Shown one piece after another: positions 40,059 to 48,478 of a stretch of 64,000 nucleotides of DNA. The notes beneath the pieces are model-generated. The model worked only from the letters and a program-made list of their open reading frames with translations, ran no database searches and had not been told where the DNA came from. The DNA is from Woeseiaceae bacterium (GTDB lineage: Bacteria > Pseudomonadota > Gammaproteobacteria > Steroidobacterales > Woeseiaceae): the NCBI GenBank assembly GCA_021773035.1, contig JAJFKU010000063.1, forward strand, positions 62,001-126,000. The letters are read 5' to 3'. Position 1 is the first letter of the stretch. Each line of letters starts with the position of its first letter. Made by a program: the position numbers and the translations under genes.

Positions 40059-40995
40059 ACTGACACGACAACGACTTATCGCCACGGTGCTGATGGCGCT
40101 GGCCGGCGTCGCCGCTGCGGAAACGATGTACAAGTATCGCGGTGAAGATGGTGAGTGGATATACACCGACAGAAGACCGGCGGCAGACAAGCAGGCCGAA
40201 GTCCGGGAGTTTAAGACAACTTTTGCCACGCCAGGCTTCTCGGTGACGCATGCAACGGTCGGTACAGGCCTGGAGTTTGTCGCGCATAACGCATTTCATG
40301 CGCCCGTCGAAGTTGGGCTGGTGTTTCTGGACGTAAAGGGTGTCGCCTACCCGCATCCGGATAACGAACTGCGCTGGGTTGTCGACGCTCGCAGCGAGCT
40401 GCAGATTCTGAGGCTCGAGTCGCTGCAGGGTGTAGAGCCACCGAACATCCGCTATCGTTACGAATACCTGCCCGGCGATCCGTCTGCCCGGCATCAGTTC
40501 GCGGATCGTTACCTTGTGCCGTTCTCGGCCGGTCAGAATTTTTCGGTAACCCAGGCGTATCCGGACGCCATTACTCATCAGACGTCGGATAGCGCACGTG
40601 CTATTGATATTGCAATGCCGATAGGGACCGACGTGCTGGCGGCCAGGGACGGCATCGTGTTCGATGTCGCCTCAAAAAACTACCGCAGCGGTCTGGACGT
40701 GTCCCGTGACGGGCAGGCGGCCAACATCGTGCGGATACTGCACGATGACGGCACGTTTTCGCTGTACGCGCATCTCAATTGGAATACTATTCGGGTGAAA
40801 CCGGGCGATCGCGTTCGTGCCGGTCAGTACATTGCAGATTCCGGCAACACGGGTTTTTCAAGCGGGCCGCACCTGCACTTTGCGGTGCAAAAAAACACCG
40901 GCTTGCGAATCGTGTCTTTGCCGGTTGCTTTCAAAGGACCCGGTGGGTCGGACGTCGTGCCGGCCACCGGCGACTTACTCACCGCCTATCCGTAG
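40024..40995 (+). CDS. M23-family peptidase with DUF4124-like N-terminal domain
   Basis: 323 residues. An N-terminal membrane or signal segment (LIATVLMALAGVAAAE) is followed by a DUF4124-type strip (MYKYRGEDGEWIYTDRRP), an immunoglobulin-like region, and a LytM/M23 domain (about 170-310) with SLYAHLNWNTIRVKPGDRV and the HLHFAV motif. The canonical His-x3-Asp is ARAID; a His ten residues before the Asp (His185) could serve as the zinc ligand, as I recall for related proteins. It overlaps the HtrA-like gene by 35 bases, so start is tentative. Confidence 0.85.
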   Translation: MTAGGERTLGHRLTRQRLIATVLMALAGVAAAETMYKYRGEDGEWIYTDRRPAADKQAEVREFKTTFATPGFSVTHATVGTGLEFVAHNAFHAPVEVGLVFLDVKGVAYPHPDNELRWVVDARSELQILRLESLQGVEPPNIRYRYEYLPGDPSARHQFADRYLVPFSAGQNFSVTQAYPDAITHQTSDSARAIDIAMPIGTDVLAARDGIVFDVASKNYRSGLDVSRDGQAANIVRILHDDGTFSLYAHLNWNTIRVKPGDRVRAGQYIADSGNTGFSSGPHLHFAVQKNTGLRIVSLPVAFKGPGGSDVVPATGDLLTAYP

Positions 40996-41024
40996 CGGTA
41001 CAGGGACAGATAACGACGTAGATC

Positions 41025-41462
41025 ATGGATTTCATTAACTCACCGCTTGCCGTATTGGTCATTCTGGGTATCGTCGCCGTCGCAGCGGTCGTGTACGAAC
41101 CCGCTGAGTTCGTCGGTGCGTGGCGCGCGCTGGCGAAACTGTATGCAACGGATCGCCGGCCGTTATCGGCAGCGTTTCCGGGTGAGAGTGTTGCGCTCGG
41201 AGTACACAATTACACTCACATCGACGCTGCTTTGGATGACGAAGGTCTCTGGATGATGTACGACGGTCCCGATCCAAAAAAGGCACCGGCTGGCGTCTTG
41301 ATTCCCTGGGACTGCATCAGGTTCGTGGCCGAGGACCGCGGCAGACACAGATTTCAGATCAGAGCGAAAAAAGACCCGATTGAATTTCGCGTATCGCCGG
41401 AGTTCGGCACCGCACTGCAGCGGCGCAGTCTGCGTGCACCGAACTACGAGGATTCCGCGTGA
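41025..41462 (+). CDS. Membrane-anchored protein of unknown function
   Basis: 145 residues. One N-terminal helix (SPLAVLVILGIVAVAAVVYE) tethers a soluble domain with a beta-rich pattern: HNYTHIDAALDDEGLWMMYD, GVLIPWDCIRFVAEDRGRHR and IRAKKDPIEFRVSPEFGTAL. This resembles small PH-like or DUF-type proteins, but I do not recognise a family. It overlaps arsC by the GTGA at 41459-41462. Confidence 0.65.
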   Translation: MDFINSPLAVLVILGIVAVAAVVYEPAEFVGAWRALAKLYATDRRPLSAAFPGESVALGVHNYTHIDAALDDEGLWMMYDGPDPKKAPAGVLIPWDCIRFVAEDRGRHRFQIRAKKDPIEFRVSPEFGTALQRRSLRAPNYEDSA

Positions 41463-41977
41463 ACGACACAGCGGTGCCACTGCGAGTACTCATCCTGTGT
41501 ACCGGCAACTCCTGTCGAAGTATCCTGGCCGAGGTCCTGTTCAATGAACTCGGCAGCGGTCGCATCGAAGCCCATAGCGCCGGAAGTCAGCCGGCCGCTA
41601 AGGTGAATCCTGCCGCCATCGCCAAATTGCGGCAGGAAGGACATTCGACCGAGGGGCTATCGTCAAAGTCCTGGGACCGCTTCAGCGGTGCAGGGAGCCC
41701 CGACATCGATATCGTTATCACCGTCTGCGATTCTGCCGCAGGAGAATGCTGCCCCCTTTGGAGCGGCAGCCCGGTGAGGGCACATTGGGGTATCCCGGAC
41801 CCGGCCCACGCCGCAGCCGATGAGGCAGACCTTGCGTTCGACCTTGCCTATCTGCAACTGCGGACGCGTATCGAGCAGACTCTGGAGTTACCATTTGAGA
41901 GCTTCGATGGGCGGCACTGGAAGGATGCGCTGCAGCGCATTCATGATGCCGCGAACGTAAGAGAAGGCGCCGCATAA
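41459..41977 (+). CDS. Thioredoxin-coupled arsenate reductase / low-molecular-weight phosphatase
   Basis: 172 residues of the LMW-PTP fold. The phosphate loop is LCTGNSCRS (Cys14-x5-Arg20); further Cys residues in VCDSAAGECCPLW have the seven-residue spacing of the disulfide relay used by thioredoxin-type ArsC. The aromatic and Asp region WGIPDPA provides the general acid. It reduces arsenate to arsenite in that family, but no arsB, acr3 or arsR gene is seen here, so protein-phosphatase activity is an alternative. Confidence 0.83.
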   Translation: MNDTAVPLRVLILCTGNSCRSILAEVLFNELGSGRIEAHSAGSQPAAKVNPAAIAKLRQEGHSTEGLSSKSWDRFSGAGSPDIDIVITVCDSAAGECCPLWSGSPVRAHWGIPDPAHAAADEADLAFDLAYLQLRTRIEQTLELPFESFDGRHWKDALQRIHDAANVREGAA

Positions 41978-42018
41978 GCGATGCTGATCGGCGGATGGCC
42001 GTTCAGAGGGGAGATATA

Positions 42019-42558
42019 ATGCACATTGTATTGGGACTGCTGGGCACTATCGTAACCATCTTGTATCTGCTCAATCGGCTGGGCGGTCTGGGGATCGACC
42101 TTGGCTGGCTGAACCCGTTTCACTGGCGCAGACGGCGCGAGTGGGCGGCGAAATATCAGGGCGATCCTATCTACTCTATAGAGGACCCGATACATGTTGC
42201 CGCATTGCTGATCGTCGGCGGCGCCAAGCTCGAGGGTGATCTGAGCGCCGAGCAGAAGCGAGTCGTGGTCGAGCAGTTTCAGTCGGTTTTTTCGCTGGAC
42301 TCGAAAGAGGCGTCTGGTTTGCTGGGATCAGCGGCGCACCTGCTGGCGGCTCCACAGGTCGTGGGTGCCCAGCTCAATGGCCTCGCGAGCAAGAACAAGG
42401 ACTGCTTCTCTGCACAGCAGGCAGAGTCGATGTTACAGATGATGGCCGAGCTTGTGTCTGCGGACGGTGAGCCGAGCGACGAACAGAGTCGCTACGTCGA
42501 CGATATGCGCGCACTGTTTGCGCAGCCTGCCACGGGCGACGGGCAGTGGAATTCTTAG
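42019..42558 (+). CDS. TerB-like membrane-anchored protein
   Basis: 179 residues from ATG 42019 (GAGGGGAG just upstream). An N-terminal helix (HIVLGLLGTIVTILYLLNRL) is followed by a WLNPFHWRRRREW linker and a helical domain: IEDPIHVAALLIVGGAKLEG, then VVEQFQSVFSLDSKEASGLL, then MMAELVSADGEPSDEQSRYV, the second D-G-x-x-S-x-x-E/Q loop being TerB-like and probably metal-binding. Function unknown. Confidence 0.75.
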   Translation: MHIVLGLLGTIVTILYLLNRLGGLGIDLGWLNPFHWRRRREWAAKYQGDPIYSIEDPIHVAALLIVGGAKLEGDLSAEQKRVVVEQFQSVFSLDSKEASGLLGSAAHLLAAPQVVGAQLNGLASKNKDCFSAQQAESMLQMMAELVSADGEPSDEQSRYVDDMRALFAQPATGDGQWNS

Positions 42559-42568
42559 GAGGTGCGGC

Positions 42569-42847
42569 ATGTGCCGAAACATCAAAACTCTGTTCAACTT
42601 CGAGCCGCCTGCTACCGACGAAGAGATCAAAGCTTCGGCGATGCAGTTCGTCAGGAAAATCTCCGGTACCACAAAACCTTCGAAAGCGAACCAGCAGGCT
42701 TTCGATGAGGCGGTTGCGGCGATAAGTGCGGTCAGCCAGCAGCTGCTGGCCTCTCTGGTAACGACGGCGGTCCCCAAAAACCGGGAAGTCGAGGCCGCCA
42801 GGGCACGCGCGCGGAACGCCCGGAGGTTTAGCCTGCCGCCTCGCTGA
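42569..42847 (+). CDS. DUF2277 family protein
   Basis: 92 residues from ATG 42569, preceded by a perfect AGGAGG. It begins with MCRNIKTLFNFEPPATDEEI, the DUF2277 signature, with ASAMQFVRKISGTTKPS and a basic tail. Small family of unknown role in many environmental bacteria. The Cys-Arg-Asn-Ile-Lys start could bind metal or RNA. It converges with the YyaL-type gene and overlaps it by 20 bases. Confidence 0.88.
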   Translation: MCRNIKTLFNFEPPATDEEIKASAMQFVRKISGTTKPSKANQQAFDEAVAAISAVSQQLLASLVTTAVPKNREVEAARARARNARRFSLPPR

Positions 42848-44864
42848 GCTGTGCGGCCAGCGCTTCCCATGTTGTCACGGGTAGGTCACAGTGGCTGCCG
42901 ACGCATCGATAGGCAACGGTGTCTCCTTCGACGGCCTTGCGATCGGCGAGCGCGCCCGGTAAGTCGGTGTCGTCGTCGGCAATGGCAAAAACCAGGCGAC
43001 CGGGCGCGTAGAGTTTCGCAGCCGAGTCGCGCCATCGAGCGCTTTCTTCGGGCGTACCGCGAATCACGATAATCTCCGGATGTTCAAGATACTCCTCAAG
43101 TGCCGTCAGCAGGCTGACATGGCCGTGCGGGTATTCGTCGATAGCCTGCCACGCGCCGCGTAAGGTTCGCTCGGCGGCGAGCAGATAGCGCGATTCGCCG
43201 AGCAGGAAGCCCAGCCGCTGCAGCGCAAACGCAGCGATACCGTTGCCGGATGGCACGGCCTCGTCGGCGAGTGGCTTTGGCCGATGCATGAGTGCTTCAT
43301 GATCGTCGGCTGTAAAGTAGAACGCGCCGTTTTCCCGGTCTTCGAAGTGTTCGAGCAATAATTCGGCAAGGTCGATGGCGAAATCCAAGTGCCGTTTGTG
43401 CCACTCCGATTGTGCGAGTTCCAGAAGTGCATCGAGCATGAAAGCATGGTCATCCAGATAGGCCGAAAAGCGGGCACGGCCGTCTTTGAAACTGGCCAGA
43501 AGGCGACCGTCGCACAGCAGGTTTTCCTTGATAAAATCGGCTGCTTGTATCGCGGCGGCCGTCAGTTCCGGGCGCCCGAGCGAACGTCCGGCGATCGCCA
43601 GACCGCGGATAGCCAGCGCATTCCACGAGGTGAGTTGTTTTTCGTCGCGACCGGGAGCGATGCGGGTATTGCGTTCAGCCAGCAGTGTCTTCTTCGCATG
43701 CTCGATTGCCGCATGCGTGTCTTCGTTGTCGATGGCATTGCGGACAGTCAGGTGCCATTGGCCCTCAAAGTTGGCTTCCTGATCGAGCCCGAATCGCTGC
43801 GCGAAAACGGCATAGTCGTCGCCCAGCAGTGACTCGACCTGCGCGGGTGTCCAGAGGTAGTACAGGCCTTCTTCGCCCTCCGAGTCGGCGTCGCGCGTCG
43901 AAAAGAAACCGCCATTGCCGGCCTGCATGTCGGCGAGCATCCAGTCGGCAGTGGCATTTGCCGTATCCGCAAAAGTCTGTTCGCCACTCACCAGCGCCGC
44001 CTGCGCGTATAGCGCGAGTAGCGGGCCGTTGTCATACAGCATTTTTTCGAAGTGTGGAATCTGCCAGTAGCGGTCGACGCTATAGCGGCAGAAGCCGCCA
44101 CCAACATGATCGAACAGGCCACCATCGGCCATGCGGGTCAATGTCAGTGTCGCCATGAACAAGGCGTCGATATCCGGCTTGGCATCGTGTGCACTGGCGC
44201 GCCAGTGCCGTAGCAGGCGGTCGATCGTCGTCGCATGCGGAAACTTCGGCGCTGATCCGAAACCGCCGTATTCGCGATCGAACGATTGCGCGAAGCTGTC
44301 GCGCGCCTGCTGCAGCGGCGCCGGGTTCATCACGGTGCCGGTCGCGCACGCAGCCGGTTCCAGTTTCCTGAAAACATCGAGTAAACGTTCGCTCTGCGTT
44401 CTGACTTCTTCGCGCTGCTCACTGTAATAGGCTGCGACTTTCTGTAACAGGTCGGGGAAGGCCGGCATGCCGTGCCGGGCTTTGTCTGGAAAGTAGGTAC
44501 CGCCGAAAAACGGTCGCTGCTCGTCGCTGTCGAGAAACATGGTCAGAGGCCAGCCGCCGCTGCGCTGAGTCAGCAATTGCTGCGCGGCCTGGTAGATCTT
44601 GTCGACGTCCGGTCGTTCCTCGCGGTCGACCTTGACGTTGACGAACAGGCGATTCATGACCGCGGCGATCGCTTCGTCCTCAAACGACTCGTGCGCCATG
44701 ACGTGGCACCAGTGGCACGCGGAGTAGCCGATTGATAACAGGATAGGCTTACCGCTGCTGCGGGCCTCCTCGAACGCCTCATCGCCCCACGGATACCAGT
44801 CCACGGGGTTGTCGGCATGTTGTTGTAAATAGGGGCTGGATTCTTTACACAGGCGATTGGACAT
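42828..44864 (-). CDS. YyaL/SSP411-type thioredoxin-domain protein (DUF255)
   Basis: 678 residues. The N-terminal thioredoxin-like domain has NPVDWYPWGDEAFEEARSSG and the active-site-like SACHWCHVMAHESFEDE (CHWCH). The remaining ~500 residues are an (alpha/alpha)6 toroid like that of N-acylglucosamine epimerases (EYGGFGSAPKFPHATTIDRL, GGLFDHVGGGFCRYSVDRYW, SWNALAIRGLAIAGRSLG). Bacterial members are of unknown activity, human SPATA20 is the homologue. Usual length. Confidence 0.93.
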   Translation of the reverse strand: MSNRLCKESSPYLQQHADNPVDWYPWGDEAFEEARSSGKPILLSIGYSACHWCHVMAHESFEDEAIAAVMNRLFVNVKVDREERPDVDKIYQAAQQLLTQRSGGWPLTMFLDSDEQRPFFGGTYFPDKARHGMPAFPDLLQKVAAYYSEQREEVRTQSERLLDVFRKLEPAACATGTVMNPAPLQQARDSFAQSFDREYGGFGSAPKFPHATTIDRLLRHWRASAHDAKPDIDALFMATLTLTRMADGGLFDHVGGGFCRYSVDRYWQIPHFEKMLYDNGPLLALYAQAALVSGEQTFADTANATADWMLADMQAGNGGFFSTRDADSEGEEGLYYLWTPAQVESLLGDDYAVFAQRFGLDQEANFEGQWHLTVRNAIDNEDTHAAIEHAKKTLLAERNTRIAPGRDEKQLTSWNALAIRGLAIAGRSLGRPELTAAAIQAADFIKENLLCDGRLLASFKDGRARFSAYLDDHAFMLDALLELAQSEWHKRHLDFAIDLAELLLEHFEDRENGAFYFTADDHEALMHRPKPLADEAVPSGNGIAAFALQRLGFLLGESRYLLAAERTLRGAWQAIDEYPHGHVSLLTALEEYLEHPEIIVIRGTPEESARWRDSAAKLYAPGRLVFAIADDDTDLPGALADRKAVEGDTVAYRCVGSHCDLPVTTWEALAAQLSEAAG

Positions 44865-44953
44865 CGATCGGGTCCCCGGGGGCTTTGGCCACTATGACAC
44901 GCACTTGAAACTGACTATGATACCCGTCTCCCGAATGAGCCGAGCAGGAATTC

Positions 44954-45727
44954 ATGCTGACATACCCTGAGATCGATCCGATTATTTTTTCTATCGGTGC
45001 GGTCAAGATTCGCTGGTACGGCCTGATGTACGTTATTGGTTTTCTGCTGGCCTGGTGGCTGGCGAGAAACCGGGCGCGAAGGAGCTGGTCAATCATCAAA
45101 CCCGCACAGGTTGACGATCTGCTGTTTTACGGGATGCTCGGCGTGATCGTCGGGGGGCGCGTTGGCTATGCGTTTTTCTATGGCTTCGATCAGCTCACCA
45201 GCGATCCGCTGTATCTGCTGAAAATCACCGAAGGCGGAATGTCCTTTCATGGCGGGTTGGCCGGCGTCATGACCGCTATGTGGCTGTACGCGCGCAGAAT
45301 TGGCGTGCGGGGCTGGGCGGTGCTGGATTTCGTTGCACCCATCACACCGCTGGGGCTGTTTTTCGGCCGCGTCGGGAACTTCATCAATGGCGAACTGTGG
45401 GGCAAGCCGACCGACGTCCCGTGGGGATTTCAGGTCAACGGCCAGGCATTGCATCCGTCGATGTTGTACGAGGCGATTCTCGAGGGCCTGGTCCTGTTCA
45501 TTATCTTGTGGCTGTTCTCCCGCCGCGAGCGCCCGACAATGTCGGTCTCGGGTCTGTTCCTGTTCTTCTATGGCGTATTTCGTTTTGCCGTCGAGTTCCT
45601 GCGCGTTCCCGACAGTCATCTTGGCTACCTGGCACTGGACTGGTTAACGATGGGGCAGGTGTTGAGTCTGCCGATGGTCGTGCTGGGCGCTACCCTGATG
45701 TTCCTGGCGTACCGACGTCAGTCATGA
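44954..45727 (+). CDS. lgt: Prolipoprotein diacylglyceryl transferase Lgt
   Basis: Inner-membrane enzyme transferring diacylglycerol to the lipobox Cys, 257 residues, seven helices. Motifs: IRWYGLMYVIGFLLAWWL (Tyr), GGMSFHGGLAGVMTAM (His), FFGRVGNFINGELWGKPTDV (Arg-x3-Asn-x2-Asn) and LHPSMLYEAILEGLVLF. Gene order lgt-thyA-...-folA as in many gammaproteobacteria; lgt and thyA overlap by four bases. Confidence 0.97.
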   Translation: MLTYPEIDPIIFSIGAVKIRWYGLMYVIGFLLAWWLARNRARRSWSIIKPAQVDDLLFYGMLGVIVGGRVGYAFFYGFDQLTSDPLYLLKITEGGMSFHGGLAGVMTAMWLYARRIGVRGWAVLDFVAPITPLGLFFGRVGNFINGELWGKPTDVPWGFQVNGQALHPSMLYEAILEGLVLFIILWLFSRRERPTMSVSGLFLFFYGVFRFAVEFLRVPDSHLGYLALDWLTMGQVLSLPMVVLGATLMFLAYRRQS

Positions 45728-46518
45728 AACAGTACCTCGAACTGATGCGCCATGTGCGCAATAACGGTGCCGTCAAGGGCGATCGCACCGGGACCGGTAC
45801 ACTGAGCGTATTCGGCCACCAGATGCGCTTTGACCTGCGTGCCGGATTTCCGTTGGTCACGACTAAAAAGCTGCATCTGCGCTCAATTATTCACGAGCTG
45901 CTGTGGTTCCTGTCCGGCGACAGCAATATCCGCTACCTGCAGGAGAACGGCGTATCGATCTGGGATGACTGGGCCGATGAAGACGGTGAGCTCGGTCCGG
46001 TCTACGGTGTGCAATGGCGTAGCTGGCCGAAACCGGACGGCGGCAGCGTCGATCAGATCGCGCAGATTGTGCAACAGCTGCAGGAGACGCCGGACTCCCG
46101 TCGTATCCTGCTCAGTGCATGGAATGTTGCCGAAATCGACAATATGGCCTTGCCGCCGTGCCACTGTTTATTCCAGTTCTACGTCGCGGACGGTGCCTTG
46201 TCCTGCCAGTTGTATCAGCGCAGCTGCGATATTTTTCTGGGCGTGCCGTTTAACATCGCGTCATATGCCCTGCTCACACATATGCTTGCGCAGCAGGCGG
46301 ACCTCGCGGTCGGCGATTTCGTCTGGACCGGCGGTGACTGTCACCTGTATTCGAATCATCTGCAGCAGGCGGATGAGCAACTGAGTCGCGAGCCGCTGCC
46401 GCTGCCGCAGCTGTTGATCAAGCGTCAGCCTGAGAGCATTTTCGACTATCGGTATGAGGACTTCGACATCGTCGAGTATGAATCCCATCCTCATATCAAG
46501 GCCGCTGTCGCGGTCTGA
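45724..46518 (+). CDS. thyA: Thymidylate synthase
   Basis: Makes dTMP from dUMP and methylene-THF, 264 residues from ATG 45724. KGDRTGTGTLSVFGHQMRFD is the phosphate loop (Arg), LPPCHCLFQFYV holds the catalytic Cys, and LYQRSCDIFLGVPFNIASYA plus GGDCHLYSNHLQQ hold the folate and uracil contacts. The dihydrofolate by-product is reduced by FolA, encoded at 47979, so both steps are near each other. Confidence 0.98.
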   Translation: MKQYLELMRHVRNNGAVKGDRTGTGTLSVFGHQMRFDLRAGFPLVTTKKLHLRSIIHELLWFLSGDSNIRYLQENGVSIWDDWADEDGELGPVYGVQWRSWPKPDGGSVDQIAQIVQQLQETPDSRRILLSAWNVAEIDNMALPPCHCLFQFYVADGALSCQLYQRSCDIFLGVPFNIASYALLTHMLAQQADLAVGDFVWTGGDCHLYSNHLQQADEQLSREPLPLPQLLIKRQPESIFDYRYEDFDIVEYESHPHIKAAVAV

Positions 46519-46521
46519 AGC

Positions 46522-47814
46522 TTACGCGGCGATCGATTTCTGGTCCTCAGCGCCGGCGGCAATGCCATCGATAAGTGCTGTTGCAGCGGCTTCGGCCGGT
46601 TCATCCGGCGCTGCTGCGTGCATGACCGACTTCAGGATTGTGAGTTTGAACGATTCCGAATGGTGGAGTCGGAACGAAACTTTATCCGTAGTGTCGCCGC
46701 CGTCAAAACCGCTACCTACTGAGCGCAGGAAGTTGGACAGCAGGCCAAAGAAGTCCGCCAGTGCGGAAGAGTCGATCGCAGGCGCGGCCGGCTCATCGGC
46801 GACTGCCGTGTTCGCAGCCGGCGCTTCGACCGCATCGGTAGCCGCTACCGCAGTCGCAGTGGCTACGCTGCTGGTATCAGAGTCACCGGGCGGTGTCGCC
46901 ACGGGTGCTGCCGGCGGTGGGGCGGTGAGTCGCGTAACAGAGGTTTCCCGGTACGAAATCTCGGATGACTGGAAGCTGCGGAAGCCCATGTTCACGCGCG
47001 CCAGTTGCTCGGTATCGAACTCGACGCCCGCGGCCAGTTCAAAGGCTGCGCCGATATCGCCATTGAAAAACTGGTTGGCGATGTCCTCGGCCTGCGCGAA
47101 GACATTCTGAATCGCCGCCATTTCCGCGTCGTTCAGGTCACCGTCGACTTTCAGCGTCATACGCGAACGGCTGGATATCTCTACCTCAGTCGTGCTCGCT
47201 GTTCCATTAGCATCGCTTACCGCTGTGTCGCTGGCCTCCATGCGGTCACGGCGGCTGATGCTTAACTTCACTACGTCGCCTTCCTGGGTCCGTATACGAA
47301 TTGAGGAGCGCTGTTTCGAGCGCATCTCGACGTTGAGTACGGATGCCGAGGATTCCCGGTTCGCGGCCACTTCCTCTTCCAGCGTATTGAGGCCATCGTC
47401 GATTTTCGCGATGGCGTCATCGACTTCGGCAATGTCGTCTCGAACGCCAACGGTTTCGCGGACATAGGATGCGGTCTCGTGTACTTTTGCACGAAACGAG
47501 ATCAACGCCTTGCCGGAATTCGTCGGAGATTCCGCGACCAGCTGTTTTGCGGCGCCCAGCGTTTCTGCCGCAACGTCGTCGGCGGCCGGCGCGGCTTGCG
47601 CATAGCCGCCCTGGGGTACGGCGAACTTTGCTCTGAAACTGCTTTTCATCGTGGTCCGCATTTCCTGCTGAAATACACCCAGCGCCCGCTCGCGCTGATA
47701 GGTGTCGTCCTGACCGTGGTCGTGACATTCATCGCAGGCTTCGATGTTCTTCTGCATGCTATGAATGTCGGCCGTTGCGCGGACGGATGTGCTTGCGACT
47801 ATGGACACGTCCAT
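46522..47814 (-). CDS. Unknown 430-residue protein with helical C-terminal domain
   Basis: Not recognised. ATG 47814 has GGAG seven to eight bases upstream; the longer frame lacks support. N-terminal region MDVSIVASTSVRATADIHSM has no signal peptide and contains a CDECH pentad. Then a glutamate-rich helical region (IAEVDDAIAKIDDGLNTLEE), a beta-rich region with SKQRSSIRIRTQEGDVVKLS, and a conserved-looking helical block DLNDAEMAAIQNVFAQAEDI...FFNGDIGAAFELA that I recall in uncharacterised gammaproteobacterial proteins. A Pro/Ala/Thr-rich linker (about 325-375) precedes a short C-terminal domain. It converges with thyA, only three bases between stops. Confidence 0.7.
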   Translation of the reverse strand: MDVSIVASTSVRATADIHSMQKNIEACDECHDHGQDDTYQRERALGVFQQEMRTTMKSSFRAKFAVPQGGYAQAAPAADDVAAETLGAAKQLVAESPTNSGKALISFRAKVHETASYVRETVGVRDDIAEVDDAIAKIDDGLNTLEEEVAANRESSASVLNVEMRSKQRSSIRIRTQEGDVVKLSISRRDRMEASDTAVSDANGTASTTEVEISSRSRMTLKVDGDLNDAEMAAIQNVFAQAEDIANQFFNGDIGAAFELAAGVEFDTEQLARVNMGFRSFQSSEISYRETSVTRLTAPPPAAPVATPPGDSDTSSVATATAVAATDAVEAPAANTAVADEPAAPAIDSSALADFFGLLSNFLRSVGSGFDGGDTTDKVSFRLHHSESFKLTILKSVMHAAAPDEPAEAAATALIDGIAAGAEDQKSIAA

Positions 47815-47978
47815 TTCTTTTCTCCAAAAAATTGCCGGTAAGCGATATCGGGCGCGTAATCTGGGCCGGCGCTTATGTAAACTACCTATGGCGTAGCTAT
47901 CGACCCGGTTTGCGGAATCTTTAGCCACTACGCCGGTGATTTGGTTAGACTTCGCGCGATGCGAAATGAGGAAGGTCT

Positions 47979-48467
47979 GTGATCAGTATTATCGTTGCTG
48001 CCTCGACGAACAATGTGATTGGCGTAGACGGGGCACTGCCGTGGCGGATTGCCGACGATTTGCGGCGCTTCAAGCAGTTGACGATGGGCAAACCGATCGT
48101 CATGGGTCGTCTGACCTGGGAGTCCATAGGACGGCCTTTGCCGGGGCGTCGGAATATCGTCATCACACGGCAGGCGGGCTACACGGCCGAGGGTTGTGAT
48201 GTTGTCGAGTCGCCGGTGGCGGCGCTGGAAACCTGTGCTGATGCGGAGGAGATCATGATCATAGGCGGCAGCCAGATCTACGATCTGTTTCTGCCAAAGG
48301 CTACACGCCTGTACCTGACACGGGTTGAGACGAACGTGGCTGGTGATGCATTTTTTGCGGAGATCGATGACGAACGTTGGACATTGCTCGACTGCGAACG
48401 ACATGCTGCAGATGACGCGAACGAATTCGCCTTCGAGTTCAGAACCTACGAACGGAACGGTGCCTAG
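47979..48467 (+). CDS. folA: Dihydrofolate reductase
   Basis: NADPH-dependent reduction of dihydrofolate to THF, 162 residues, GTG start. IIVAASTNNVIGVDGALPWRIADDLRRFKQ contains the Trp and acidic active-site residue region (LPWRIADDL, Asp), GKPIVMGRLTWESIGRPLPG the NADPH loop, and IMIIGGSQIYDLFLP the second glycine pair. No trimethoprim-resistance oddities that I can judge. It is followed closely by tamA. Confidence 0.96.
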   Translation: MISIIVAASTNNVIGVDGALPWRIADDLRRFKQLTMGKPIVMGRLTWESIGRPLPGRRNIVITRQAGYTAEGCDVVESPVAALETCADAEEIMIIGGSQIYDLFLPKATRLYLTRVETNVAGDAFFAEIDDERWTLLDCERHAADDANEFAFEFRTYERNGA

Positions 48468-48478
48468 CACGGCGTGGC

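Noticed and set aside
40615..40640. Loss of the M23 zinc His as evidence of a dead peptidase
   Set aside because: A His ten residues before the conserved Asp can substitute in related proteins I recall, and the HLHFAV motif is intact, so inactivity is not shown.
41459..41977. Part of an arsenic-resistance operon
   Set aside because: No arsenite exporter or ArsR-like regulator is adjacent.
47700..47760. CDECH as a cytochrome c haem site
   Set aside because: No signal peptide, so the protein should not reach the periplasm where haem c is attached.
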